A stretch of 35,938 nucleotides of DNA. Origin: Clostridiales bacterium (GTDB taxonomy: Bacteria; Bacillota; Clostridia; UBA1381). Of this stretch, positions 21,985 to 30,721 are shown piece by piece. Location of the stretch: positions 1 to 35,938 of the forward strand of contig JAQXTR010000049.1 in assembly GCA_029219585.1 (NCBI GenBank), given 5' to 3'. The notes beneath the pieces were generated by a model. It did no database searches. It was not told the DNA's origin and saw only the letters and a program-made list of their open reading frames with translations. Positions within the stretch are counted from its first letter, which is position 1, and the number at the start of each line of letters is the position of its first letter. The position numbers and the translations under genes were made by a program.

Positions 21985-23487
21985 TCAGCCGTTTTTCTCA
22001 AGATAAGCCTTTATAAATTCATGATAGTCCACATCTGATTCTGTCGCCGCTTTTCCAAGCTCAACCATAAGCTTCGGAATGTCCTCGGTGAGGATTACCC
22101 CAAGCTCGTCGCCGAACCGCTCCTGTCCCTGCAGGTCACAGCCGCCGACATGAACGCTGAATGCCGGATACATCTTCTTGTCAATGACCTTGCCCTTGCC
22201 GTGAAAACCGATGCTGCCGATCTGGTGAGTGCCGCATGAGGACGGACATCCGCTTATATGGAGCTTCGGAAGAGCGTTGGGCGGGAAGCCGTACGGCTTT
22301 ACCGCTTTTAGGATTTGGGCAAGAAGCTCCTGTGAATCCCTCAGTCCCTGCTGGCACACCGATGCGCCTATGCATGCAACCGATTCTTCAATATCGCTTT
22401 CCGCGCCGCCCTCGGTGGCCGTAAGCACCTGTTCCGCTTCACTGCCGTCACAGTTGATGATATATATTGTTTCATCAGGCGAAATTCTCAGGCTCACCTG
22501 CGGCATATCCTTTATTGTATCATAGATTTTTTCAAGCGTATCCGGGTTCGTTACTCCGCATATGGGATGGAACTTTACCGCATACAGTCCGTCCTGCTTC
22601 TGCTCAATCAGGCGGCGGTGCGAAATGCCGGCTGTTTTTCCGGGCTTCTTATTTTCCTCGGCACAGATCTCAATATCAAGTCCGCCCTCTGCCTCTGCCT
22701 CATCAAGCCGTGCGTTAAACTCGGCTGCAAGCCTGTCGCCCAGGACGTCCTGCATATAGCGTGTGCGTGCCTTTGCGCGGTTATCGTAATTGCCGTATTT
22801 GCAGAAAAGAGCTATCATAGCCTTTATATAATATAAAATTTTGCTGCCGCTTACCGCCTCTGCAACCTTAACGCCCATTTTCGGATTGTTTCCCATACCT
22901 CCGGCGGCATATACGTCAAAGAGGCCGTCGGGACGCGACACGAAGCCTAAGTCGCGGAAGGTGGCATGAACCGCGTTTTCGGGTGAGTTTGAAAAGCATA
23001 CCTTAAGCTTTCTCGGAAGCTTTACCTTATAAAGCTGTGACAAAAGATATTCGGCTGCCTTGTCAGCGTAGGGTGATACGTCAAAGTTCTCGCCCTTTTC
23101 AACACCGGACAGGGGAGAAACCATAATGTTTCTGGGAAAATCTCCGCCGCCTCCTAAGGTATAGAAGCCGCTCTCGATTGCGTCGTACATTACGTCGGCT
23201 ATCCTGTCAAGCGGTATATCGTGCAGCTGTATCGTCTCGCAGGTCGTGGTATGGATTTTTTCAATGCCGTATTTTCTGCATATGCCGATTATGCTTTTCA
23301 GCCCGTCCTTTGAGAGCCTGCCGCCCGTTATGCGCAGCCGCAGCATACTGCTTTGTGCACCCCTCTGGGCATAGCTGCCGTATGCGCCGGAAAAGCCCTT
23401 GTAATCCTTGACACTTATTTCGCCCTTTGCAAACTGCTCCGTTTTTTCACGGAATAAGTCTATCATTTCCTGTAATTCTGCATTCAT
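21985..23487 (-). CDS. Siroheme nitrite/sulfite reductase
   Basis: Six-electron reduction of sulfite to sulfide or nitrite to ammonia using siroheme coupled to a [4Fe-4S] cluster. 500 residues with the duplicated ferredoxin-like half-domains (RGAQSSMLRLRITGGRL; later GLYAVKFHPICG) and the cluster motif CIGASVC plus CPSSC in the C-terminal half. TTTCETIQLHDIP and NIMVSPLSGV are siroheme-region blocks. Nitrite and sulfite cannot be separated from sequence by eye. AAGGAGA precedes ATG 23487. It starts 14 bases after sbcC, so it is probably read from the sbcDC promoter. Sulfide could feed the EpsC cysteine route. Confidence 0.88.
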   Translation of the reverse strand: MNAELQEMIDLFREKTEQFAKGEISVKDYKGFSGAYGSYAQRGAQSSMLRLRITGGRLSKDGLKSIIGICRKYGIEKIHTTTCETIQLHDIPLDRIADVMYDAIESGFYTLGGGGDFPRNIMVSPLSGVEKGENFDVSPYADKAAEYLLSQLYKVKLPRKLKVCFSNSPENAVHATFRDLGFVSRPDGLFDVYAAGGMGNNPKMGVKVAEAVSGSKILYYIKAMIALFCKYGNYDNRAKARTRYMQDVLGDRLAAEFNARLDEAEAEGGLDIEICAEENKKPGKTAGISHRRLIEQKQDGLYAVKFHPICGVTNPDTLEKIYDTIKDMPQVSLRISPDETIYIINCDGSEAEQVLTATEGGAESDIEESVACIGASVCQQGLRDSQELLAQILKAVKPYGFPPNALPKLHISGCPSSCGTHQIGSIGFHGKGKVIDKKMYPAFSVHVGGCDLQGQERFGDELGVILTEDIPKLMVELGKAATESDVDYHEFIKAYLEKNG

Positions 23488-23501
23488 TTTCTTTCATCTC
23501 C

Positions 23502-26270
23502 TTATATTATTATCTCTGCCCGGCTTCCGCCGGTCTTTGATTTTCGTACAACTATCTGACGCTCAATCCTCTGCTTCAGCTCGTCAACATGGGATATTAT
23601 CCCGATAATACGGTGACTGTCCGAAAGCTCCGTGAGCGTTTTAACCGCCTGATTAAGCGATTCATCATCAAGTGAGCCGAAGCCCTCGTCAACAAACATC
23701 GCTCCCGGCTGTATGCCTCCGGAGCTTCTTTGTATCTCGTCGGAAAGCCCCAGAGCAAGCGACAGCGACGCCTTAAAGGATTCGCCTCCCGAAAGCGTTT
23801 TGACGCTCCTGTGCGTGCCGTTGGCATGATCTGTGACATCAAGCTCCAGTCCGCTCTGACTTTTATTGTTTTCCGCCGTGCGCCGCCGCATCAGCTCATA
23901 TTGACCTCCCGTCATCCTCATAAGCCGCACGTTTGCACGCGCGATTATACGGTCAAAGTATGTCATCTGAATATACGTTTCCAGCTCGATTTTCTCCTTG
24001 CCCGCAAGATTTCCGCGGGCGGTATCGTCAAGCGCTTTGAGCCATATATATTTTTCCTCAAGCCTTGAAATCTCGCCGTTAAGCTTTGCTATATTCTCAA
24101 GCGCCGTTCTGTTTGCTCCAAGACGTATATTAACCGCGTCCCGCTGCACGTTCCCGGCCGCTTTTTCGGCGCTGAGCTCCTTCTTTTCCGCCTCAAGAGC
24201 CGATATGTCTGTATCCTCGCCGCCTTTGAGACCTTCGGAAAGAGCCTTTATCTGCCCTTGCAGAGAAACACTCTCCGCTTTGCTCTCCTCAAACGCCCTC
24301 TGTGCATTATCATGCGCAGTCTGAAGCCTTTTTATTTCCGATTCGCAGCGGCTTATTTCATCCTCTGCCTCGCCGATTCCGCCGAAGGTGAGAGATGCGC
24401 GGCTTTTGCGTACAGCCTCGTCAAGTGATGCCGCATTTGCTGCCTTTTGTGCCGCTGCAAGCTCCTTTTCTCTTATGAGAGCGCCGCAGCGCTCAAGCTC
24501 CTTTTCCGCCTCGGGCAGCTTTTCCTCAAGCGCGGCAAGCTCTGACGCGTCACGCTCTGCCGACATGATTGCCGCTTCAAGCGCTGTAAGCTCCTTTTCA
24601 AGCGCTTCGGCTGCGTCGGCAATGCGCAGCTTGATTTCGGATATTTCAAGTACGCCGAAAAACGACGATGCGGCGGAGATTACGGAGTTTTCCTCTGTTT
24701 CGTACCGTCCGTTCAGTCTGCTTGCCGCAGCACTCCTTTTACTCTGCTCTGCCTGTGCGTCCTCATTATCCTTCTGCGCCGCATCAAGCTCCTCCTTTGA
24801 AGGTGCATGCTCTGTTTTCTGCGCGGGCTGCGGATGCGCGGTCGAGCCGCATACGGGACACGGCTTGCCGGGGAGGAGGGAGTCGGCGAGAAGCCCTGCC
24901 TGATTATCAAGGTATGCGGTATTTAGGCGCATATATCTGTCGTTTGCCTCTGCCGCCTCTGTTCGTGCGCGCGCATAGTCCGCCGCTGCCTTATCACATT
25001 GCTTCTTAAGCCTTGAAAGTGCGGTAAGGCTTGCACTCAGGGCTTTGAGCTCCTCCGATTTTGTCCTTTGCAGCTTCTCTGCCTGTCTGTGCTTTTCAAG
25101 CTCTACGGCGGCATTCTTTAACCTATCACGTTCCTGTCTGCCCGTTTCAATGTCCCTTTTAAGCTGTCCGTGCCTGTCAGAAAGTGCGGAGCATTCCGAT
25201 TTAAGCTGTGCCGATTCATTATTAAGAGCATTGAGAGCTTTTGTGTCCCTCTCAAGCTGCTCATATCCCGCAAGCTCGTTTTTTATTGTTGTGATTCTTT
25301 CGGAAAGAGTGTCCCTTTCTCTCAGCGCTGTCTCCGCTTTCTCTGCCGCCTCCTGAAGTACGGCTGTGTTTTTCTGTGCCTTTTCAAGCTCTGCGGCAGC
25401 CCTTGCCAGGCTTTGCCTGCTTTTTTCACGCTCCGCAGCCTTTCCCAGACGTTCATTCACCGATGTGAGCTTGTCCTCAATATCCTTTAATTTTCTCTCA
25501 AGCTCCGCACCCTCCGCTTCGTCCTGCGCCGTTATGCGTTCAATAAGCGCAATGATTTCCGGGGTTGTCATCTCACCGTTTTTTGCCTTCTGCGCATCAG
25601 ATTCCGCAGCATCGCCGCTCCTGCAGACGATACCGTTTATATATCCGCTGCGGCGGAGCATATAGCCGTCAAGCTCACGCTTTATAGCGGAGGCTTCCTC
25701 CTTGAGCCTGTCCTGCAATACATTGTAGAGCCGCGTGTTAAAGATACGGCGGAAAATTTTCTGCCTGTCCTCTGTCCCCGCAAGCAGCAGCTGCTGAAAT
25801 TCACCCTGCGCCAGCATTGAAATCTGACGGAACTGACTGCGGTTTATGCCTGTTATTTCAACTATTGCGCTTGTTACCTCCGCAGATTTTACAAGCGGTC
25901 TGCGGCTGTCGGGGAATATAAGCTCCGCCTTTGCCGTTTCCTTTGTAAGTCCGCTGCCGTTCTTTTTAGCGCGCATATATTCCGGACTGCGCCTTACGCG
26001 GTAACGCTTGCCCATACATTCAAATTCAAGCTCGGCATAGGTCGGGACTGTATCCTTTGCGTATTTGCTGCGCAGCATCCGCGCGTTTCTCACATCTCCG
26101 CTTGCCTCGCCGTAGAGCGCGTATGTTACAGCATCAAAAATCGTGGTTTTTCCGGCGCCCGTATCTCCCGTTATAAGGTACAGACCGCTTTGTCCGAAAC
26201 GGTCAAGGTCAAATTCCGTCTTGTCTGCGTAAGGTCCGAAGGCGCTTATTGTAAGCTTTATGGGTCTCAT
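23502..26270 (-). CDS. sbcC: Exonuclease subunit SbcC (Rad50-like ATPase)
   Basis: The ATPase arm of SbcCD, which opens hairpins and blocked DNA ends. 922 residues from ATG 26270, which overlaps the sbcD stop (ATGA) and has GGAGG upstream. N-terminal Walker A is GDTGAGKTTIFDAVTYAL; two long coiled coils flank the zinc hook CPVCG; near the C-terminus come the ABC signature LSGGESFKASLSLALGL and Walker B MFVDEGFGSLD. Somewhat shorter than E. coli SbcC but normal for Firmicutes. The large palindrome at 7487-7600 is the kind of structure SbcCD cleaves. Confidence 0.95.
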   Translation of the reverse strand: MRPIKLTISAFGPYADKTEFDLDRFGQSGLYLITGDTGAGKTTIFDAVTYALYGEASGDVRNARMLRSKYAKDTVPTYAELEFECMGKRYRVRRSPEYMRAKKNGSGLTKETAKAELIFPDSRRPLVKSAEVTSAIVEITGINRSQFRQISMLAQGEFQQLLLAGTEDRQKIFRRIFNTRLYNVLQDRLKEEASAIKRELDGYMLRRSGYINGIVCRSGDAAESDAQKAKNGEMTTPEIIALIERITAQDEAEGAELERKLKDIEDKLTSVNERLGKAAEREKSRQSLARAAAELEKAQKNTAVLQEAAEKAETALRERDTLSERITTIKNELAGYEQLERDTKALNALNNESAQLKSECSALSDRHGQLKRDIETGRQERDRLKNAAVELEKHRQAEKLQRTKSEELKALSASLTALSRLKKQCDKAAADYARARTEAAEANDRYMRLNTAYLDNQAGLLADSLLPGKPCPVCGSTAHPQPAQKTEHAPSKEELDAAQKDNEDAQAEQSKRSAAASRLNGRYETEENSVISAASSFFGVLEISEIKLRIADAAEALEKELTALEAAIMSAERDASELAALEEKLPEAEKELERCGALIREKELAAAQKAANAASLDEAVRKSRASLTFGGIGEAEDEISRCESEIKRLQTAHDNAQRAFEESKAESVSLQGQIKALSEGLKGGEDTDISALEAEKKELSAEKAAGNVQRDAVNIRLGANRTALENIAKLNGEISRLEEKYIWLKALDDTARGNLAGKEKIELETYIQMTYFDRIIARANVRLMRMTGGQYELMRRRTAENNKSQSGLELDVTDHANGTHRSVKTLSGGESFKASLSLALGLSDEIQRSSGGIQPGAMFVDEGFGSLDDESLNQAVKTLTELSDSHRIIGIISHVDELKQRIERQIVVRKSKTGGSRAEIII

Positions 26271-27403
26271 AGCGTTTCCTCCCATACATCCTCTATCAGC
26301 CTTGAAATGTATTTTTTCTGTTCCTCTGTCATTGACTGATTGTTTTGCCTGCTGTAAAATTCGCAGAACAGCTCAAGCGGTGATTTTTCTTTTATGTCGT
26401 CAGCGCCCGTTATTATCTCGCTGCTGCGTGTCCGCGCGTTGTCGTAATCAACACGCATCAGGTTTTTATAGATTACCTGAAGCTTTGCCGCAGCGTCGGG
26501 AATATCGTTTTCGTCGGTGAGGGTTATGTGCAGATAATCATCAACCGCCGTGTTCTCATAATTCGCCTTAAGCGTCAGCTCGTCATAGCTGCCGCGCAGA
26601 CGGCGCATATCGTGAAGGGGGATAAGGGGGACGGTGAAAATTTCCGTGCTGCCCTTTTCCTTCATTTCAACCACCGTAACCGACTTTTCATCACCGCTTT
26701 CGGAAAATGAATATTTAAGCGGTGTGCCGCAGTATCGGATCGTTTCGCGCTTCACGCTCTGCGGTCTGTGAAGATGTCCCAATGCTGCATAGTCAAAGGC
26801 GTCAAACACCGACGCGTCAACATTATCTGTCCCCCCGACACAGATGTCCTCGGATTCACAGCGCGATGCACCGCTTACAAACTGATGTGTTATTATTACG
26901 CTGCGCTTTGAGGGGTCTGTATTCATTTCTCCTATCGCTGCCTCAACCGCATCCGAATAGCTTAAAATCTCCCTGTCCGGCAGCTCAAGCCTTACATGAA
27001 TCGGTTTTATAAACGGCAGCATATAGAAGTTCACCTCGCCGTATTCATCCCTGAGCGTTACGGGACGTATCTCTCTGCTGTAGACGGGGGACATATAAAT
27101 TCCGCTGCCCGTCATCAGCCTTCCGCCGAAGGCTATGCGCTCGGCACTGTCATGGTTGCCGCTTATTACAAAAACCGCAATCCTCCGCTTTGACAGCCTT
27201 ACAAGGAAATCGTCAAATAGACTTACCGCATCCGCTGCCGGCACGGGCTTGTCATACACATCTCCGGCAATTATCACTGCGTCAGGGCGCTGCTCATCTA
27301 TGATGTTTATAATTTGTTTCAGTATATATTCCTGGTCCTCAAGCATGGAAAAATCGTTGACTCGCTTCCCAAGATGAAGATCCGAAAGATGGATCAGCTT
27401 CAT
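26267..27403 (-). CDS. sbcD: Exonuclease subunit SbcD (Mre11-like)
   Basis: The nuclease subunit of SbcCD. 378 residues from ATG 27403 (GAAAGGA 9 bases upstream); the in-frame extension to 27535 lies before the promoter and is rejected. Phosphoesterase motifs: HLSDLHLGK, VIIAGDVYDKP, VISGNHDSAERIAFG, SVIITHQFV and ALGHLHRPQ, all metal ligands present. Ends in an ATGA junction with sbcC. Confidence 0.95.
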   Translation of the reverse strand: MKLIHLSDLHLGKRVNDFSMLEDQEYILKQIINIIDEQRPDAVIIAGDVYDKPVPAADAVSLFDDFLVRLSKRRIAVFVISGNHDSAERIAFGGRLMTGSGIYMSPVYSREIRPVTLRDEYGEVNFYMLPFIKPIHVRLELPDREILSYSDAVEAAIGEMNTDPSKRSVIITHQFVSGASRCESEDICVGGTDNVDASVFDAFDYAALGHLHRPQSVKRETIRYCGTPLKYSFSESGDEKSVTVVEMKEKGSTEIFTVPLIPLHDMRRLRGSYDELTLKANYENTAVDDYLHITLTDENDIPDAAAKLQVIYKNLMRVDYDNARTRSSEIITGADDIKEKSPLELFCEFYSRQNNQSMTEEQKKYISRLIEDVWEETL

Positions 27404-27435
27404 ATCCCGTATCCTTTCTCTGCATTTATACAATA

Positions 27436-27464
27436 AGTATAACACATTTTTTTCAAGTACGCAA
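27436..27464 (-). promoter_or_regulatory. Promoter of sbcD-sbcC-reductase run
   Basis: TTGCGT (27464-27459), 17-base spacer, TATACT (27441-27436) on the minus strand, 32 bases before the sbcD ATG. The prophage gene ending at 27532 lies just upstream, so this promoter marks the host side of the boundary. Confidence 0.65.
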
Positions 27465-27531
27465 TGGGGGAGCGCGATAATTTTTCGGACATGATTTATA
27501 CAAAAATAAATTGCAATTAAGACACGGACCT

Positions 27532-28302
27532 TCATGAAGAATGCACGGCTATCCGCTCCATGTATTTTGTTTCTATTGCGCCGGGGTCGGGGGTGGGGGA
27601 CATGGATGTGACGGCAGAGGGGGAGCTGCGTGTGTCCTTGAGGGCATAGATGTCCCGCCAGTTGTTGCGGACGCTCTGCTCAATTATGCCTATGCGTTCA
27701 TCTGCGCTCTCAGACATTTCATAAAGATGCTTTAGCAGCATTTTAAATGCGGCTGCTCCCAACGGCCTTTTCATCTCTTTTCGCATTTTCAGAAATTCCC
27801 TTAATGCGTTTCTGAGCCTTTCATTTTGTATTTTTCCCAGAAGCGCGTCCGTATTTTGTTTGTCTTTACTTAGTATATCTTTATTTAGTATATCTTTATT
27901 TAGTATTTCTTTATTTATTTGTCCGCGATTTTCCGTGTTTGGATTTTCCGTGTTTGGATTTTCCGTGTTCGGATTTTCCGTGTTCGGTTTTTCACGGCCT
28001 GAGCCGATACTCTGCGGCAGCTCGTATATACTGTATACCCATCCGTGAAAGCCGGTTTTTCTGTTCTGTATCCGTTCGCGCCTTATGTAGCCCGCGTCAA
28101 TCAGCTCCTTAATCGCTGTGCCGACTGCCGTTTCGCTTTCCTTGCATATTGCCGCAAGACCTTTTATCGAATACTGCCAGTCGTCGGGCAGTGACATCAT
28201 AAGCGTGTGCAGTCCCTTTGCCTTAAGACTGAGATTTTTGTCGCGTATGCATCTGTTTGATACCACCGTATAGTTTTCACTGCTGCTTATTCTGTGTTTC
28301 AT
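27532..28302 (-). CDS. Phage HTH protein, replication-initiator/DnaD-like
   Basis: 256 residues. The N-terminal winged HTH (YTVVSNRCIRDKNLSLKAKG, SIKGLAAICKESETAVGTAI, LIDAGYIRRERI) is typical of phage replisome organisers. A low-complexity linker follows with four PNTEN units and three KDILN-type units. The C-terminal helical part (MKRPLGAAAFKMLLKHLYEM, then IIEQSVRNNWRDIYAL) resembles DnaD-type tails that bind ssDNA or a helicase loader. ATG 28302 overlaps the preceding gene's stop (ATGA). Function is inferred from architecture. Confidence 0.7.
   Translation of the reverse strand: MKHRISSSENYTVVSNRCIRDKNLSLKAKGLHTLMMSLPDDWQYSIKGLAAICKESETAVGTAIKELIDAGYIRRERIQNRKTGFHGWVYSIYELPQSIGSGREKPNTENPNTENPNTENPNTENRGQINKEILNKDILNKDILSKDKQNTDALLGKIQNERLRNALREFLKMRKEMKRPLGAAAFKMLLKHLYEMSESADERIGIIEQSVRNNWRDIYALKDTRSSPSAVTSMSPTPDPGAIETKYMERIAVHSS
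27871..27915 (-). repeat. 3 x 15-bp tandem repeat in phage HTH gene
   Basis: Three consecutive copies of TAGTATATCTTTATT (plus-strand reading; third copy one base different) at 27871, 27886 and 27901. Each encodes five residues of the KDILN type, so copy changes keep the reading frame. Confidence 0.85.
27927..27986 (-). repeat. 4 x 15-bp tandem repeat in phage HTH gene
   Basis: Four copies of GATTTTCCGTGTTTG (plus-strand reading; copies three and four have TTCG at the end) at 27927, 27942, 27957 and 27972. Each encodes PNTEN. The array lies only 11 bases from the other 15-bp array and both are in frame. Confidence 0.9.
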
Positions 28303-28499
28303 ACTTCGTTTTCCTTCGTTTCCGCGGTATTTGCCGTAATGCTGCCGATGGCGGCGCCTGCGGTGCGGATATCGTCATCGTGGGCGGCTATGATGTATCT
28401 GAGCTGTCTGTTGAGTGTGCAGCACCATTCTCTCAGCGCCGCAACGTCCTCTGCTGCGTTTCCTGTAAGCTCGGGCGGGGCGGGTATCTGTAATATCAT
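28299..28499 (-). CDS. Small phage protein, unknown
   Basis: 66 residues, ATG 28499 overlapping the upstream stop and its own stop overlapping the HTH gene start (ATGA at both ends). The middle (DVAALREWCCTLNRQLRYII) is an amphipathic helix like those in short gut-phage proteins linked to head or tail modules. No enzyme motif. Real on the strength of the double coupling. Confidence 0.65.
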   Translation of the reverse strand: MILQIPAPPELTGNAAEDVAALREWCCTLNRQLRYIIAAHDDDIRTAGAAIGSITANTAETKENEV

Positions 28500-28729
28500 T
28501 CTTCATCTTCCTCCTTCTTGTCCTCAATTCTGATGTCGGGCAGTATGACTACTCCTGTCTGACGCACATCCTTTTCATTGTCCTTTTCCTGCATGTAATA
28601 TTTGTGGAGCTTGTCTGCGGCGCTCATGGCATCGGTCAGCTTTACGCCGTCCTCAATATCACGCCGCATAACGTCTGTAAGAAACTCCAGCACCTCCGTG
28701 TGGGAGGCTATCCTTCTTTGTCTTGCCAT
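28496..28729 (-). CDS. Small terminase subunit-like phage protein
   Basis: 77 residues from the second ATG (28729), six bases after AGGAGG; the first ATG (28732) is too close. The block ASHTEVLEFLTDVMRRDIEDG then DAMSAADKLHKYYM follows the pattern of the C-terminal part of small terminase (XtmA/TerS) proteins, which recognise packaging sites. The N-terminal HTH usual in TerS is absent, so it may be a reduced version or another small DNA-binding protein. It is transcribed away from terL, which is unusual. Confidence 0.5.
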   Translation of the reverse strand: MARQRRIASHTEVLEFLTDVMRRDIEDGVKLTDAMSAADKLHKYYMQEKDNEKDVRQTGVVILPDIRIEDKKEEDEE

Positions 28730-28761
28730 CATAATCCTCCTTTTGTGCTATTAATGCTCCT

Positions 28762-28790
28762 ATTATACCACAAATTAAATAAAATTTCCA
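28762..28790 (-). promoter_or_regulatory. Leftward phage promoter (extended -10)
   Basis: Minus strand: TGG-TATAAT with the -10 at 28767-28762, an extended -10 form; weak -35 TGGAAA at 28790-28785, 17-base spacer. It drives the three coupled leftward genes. Confidence 0.6.
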
Positions 28791-28833
28791 CACAAATGTG
28801 ATTTTTCTGTAAAAGTTGACTAATTTTTCCCGC

Positions 28834-28862
28834 TTGTAAAATACGGAAAAATGTGATATGAT
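28834..28862 (+). promoter_or_regulatory. Rightward phage structural promoter
   Basis: TTGTAA (28834-28839), 17-base spacer, TATGAT (28857-28862), followed by AAAGGAG and ATG 28895. The two divergent -10 boxes are about 90 bases apart. Confidence 0.55.
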
Positions 28863-28894
28863 AAACGCACAAAAAGGAAAGGAGCAACACAAAT

Positions 28895-29497
28895 ATGGCA
28901 TTAAAAGACAAAAAGAACAGAGGCTGTGTTTCTGCCGATATGCAGAATGAGCCGGAGGAAAATACTGCGGGCGGCGCTGAAGCACCGTTTAAGGTATTTA
29001 ACACAAAGGAGGAGTTTGACGCAGAGCTTGCCGCGCTTATGAATGAGCGTAAGCAGGAAGGCATGACCGGCACAATCACTCCTTATTATGATCCGCAAAG
29101 CGGCGGCAGCGCGGCGTATGACGCACATAACGGCTATACCGTCCGCATGCCCTACGGCGCTTCAAACGGCACAGCGGGCTTTGGCAGCGGCGTGCCGGGC
29201 AGCGACGGAATCGTTGAAGAGTGGCAGAGTGACGCGCAGAAGCTTGCGGTTGTCGTGCCGGACTTTGATTTTCAGTCCGCTCTCAGAAACGATACCTTCA
29301 GATCCGCCCTCACAAGCGGAAGAAATATCTTCGAGGCGTATATGGAAATGGTTAAGGTTCCCGGCTCGGCAGGCCGCGCAGGGATCACCCAGAATGCGCA
29401 GTACGCGCGCCGCGGCACGGGAGAAGCAACGCTGAATCCTTCAAAGCTCTCGTCGGAGGATTTTAAGAAGTATATCGAGAGCAGAAAAAATGCGTAA
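28895..29497 (+). CDS. Putative phage head scaffold / capsid-associated protein
   Basis: 200 residues, first rightward gene, 18 bases before the major capsid gene, which is the usual place for a scaffold. Polar N-terminus (KDKKNRGCVSADMQNEPEEN), central segment VVVPDFDFQSALRNDTFRSAL and a charged C-terminal helix (LSSEDFKKYIESRKNA), the part that binds capsid in known scaffolds. No protease motif seen. Assigned by position and charge pattern, not by a firm family match. Confidence 0.55.
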   Translation: MALKDKKNRGCVSADMQNEPEENTAGGAEAPFKVFNTKEEFDAELAALMNERKQEGMTGTITPYYDPQSGGSAAYDAHNGYTVRMPYGASNGTAGFGSGVPGSDGIVEEWQSDAQKLAVVVPDFDFQSALRNDTFRSALTSGRNIFEAYMEMVKVPGSAGRAGITQNAQYARRGTGEATLNPSKLSSEDFKKYIESRKNA

Positions 29498-29515
29498 TCA
29501 GAGGAGGAAACATAT

Positions 29516-30721
29516 ATGGCAACTGATTTTGAAACCAATCTTAATCTTAACGGCACAGGCTCGGCGGGAATGTCTCCGCTTATGGAGTCTATACTCAACC
29601 GATATGTGCTGGAGGCGAACAAAACCAAGCGTAAATACACCAGGTTCGGTCAGCAGGTGAATATTCCGCAGGGCAAGACAAAGACCAATGCCTTCGATAA
29701 GCTTTCACCGCTCCCCAAGGCGATGCAGCCGCTGACGGAGGGTATCACTCCAACAGGCGCTGCGGTCAATATCACAAGAATCAAGGGCGAGCCGGAGCAG
29801 TTCGGAAACTATGTTTCATATACCGATCAGCTTGATTTCTTCGCAAACGACCCGTCACCGGAGGTGCTTAAGTACACCGATCTTCTGACAGAAAATCAGC
29901 TTGAGACCTTTGAGCAGCTTGATGCTATGGAGCTTGCATCCGGGCTTAACGTGTTCTATGCCGGAACGGCAGAGTCAAGAAGCGAGCTTAATGACGTGCT
30001 TACGGTAAAGGATGTGCGCCGCGCGGTTACATCGCTTAAGCGCAACAAGGTTCAGCCCGCAGACGGCACTGACTACATCGCCTTCATCCATCCCGATGTG
30101 GTATTTAACATCTGGAACGACGAGGAATGGAGACAGCCGCATACATATTCCGATACAAAGCAGCTCTATGACGGCGAAATCGGCAGACTCTTCGGTGTAC
30201 GCTTCATTGAGGACCCGGACGCATATGTGTTCCGCGGCACGAATTTCGGAGTAAATCATGACCTGCCCGAGCTTACTGTCGTAAAGACTGACAAGAGCGG
30301 CAAAAAGCTTTATATAGCCGAAACGGTAACAAAAGCCGATTTACCCTCAAGCAGCGGCAAGATATGCGTAAACAACAAGATCTATACCGTAGCTGCGACA
30401 TACGGCGGCTCAAACGGTACGGCATATATCCAGGTATCGGAGGATATATCGGCAGCTGCTATAGAGCCTGATATGAAGGTGTATCCCGGTGACGGTGCAG
30501 TGGGCGGCAAGCCGGTTTACAGCACCGTAATTCTCGGCAAGAACGCCTTCGGTACTGCCGGCGACAAAACGGTTCAGCTTATCAACAAGTCTCTTGGCTC
30601 TGCCGGCACGGGCGATCCGCTCAATCAGCGCGGAACGGTCGGCTGGAAGGGCTACCGATTCATGAAGATTATCGAGCAGACTAAGATGTGCAGAATTGAG
30701 TCGCTTGCGTCAGTTTCCTGA
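29516..30721 (+). CDS. Phage major capsid protein, N4-gp56 family
   Basis: The shell subunit of the virion head, 401 residues. Family features: LVESILNRYVLE-like start (MESILNRYVLEANKTKRKYT), IPQGKTKTNAFDKLSPL, LTEGITPTGAAVNITRIKGE, QFGNYVSYTDQLDF, YIAFIHPDVVFNIWND and the C-terminal GWKGYRFMKIIEQ. GGAGG precedes ATG 29516. Its stop overlaps the terL start by one base (TGATG). Order capsid before terminase is uncommon. Confidence 0.9.
   Translation: MATDFETNLNLNGTGSAGMSPLMESILNRYVLEANKTKRKYTRFGQQVNIPQGKTKTNAFDKLSPLPKAMQPLTEGITPTGAAVNITRIKGEPEQFGNYVSYTDQLDFFANDPSPEVLKYTDLLTENQLETFEQLDAMELASGLNVFYAGTAESRSELNDVLTVKDVRRAVTSLKRNKVQPADGTDYIAFIHPDVVFNIWNDEEWRQPHTYSDTKQLYDGEIGRLFGVRFIEDPDAYVFRGTNFGVNHDLPELTVVKTDKSGKKLYIAETVTKADLPSSSGKICVNNKIYTVAATYGGSNGTAYIQVSEDISAAAIEPDMKVYPGDGAVGGKPVYSTVILGKNAFGTAGDKTVQLINKSLGSAGTGDPLNQRGTVGWKGYRFMKIIEQTKMCRIESLASVS

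Noticed and set aside
27404-27535. 44-codon N-terminal extension of SbcD.
   Set aside because: The sbcD promoter lies within it and the phosphoesterase motif starts right after ATG 27403, as in other SbcD proteins.
27860-27990. Short regular repeats resembling a CRISPR array.
   Set aside because: Units are contiguous 15-mers with no spacers and are translated in frame as pentapeptides of the phage protein.
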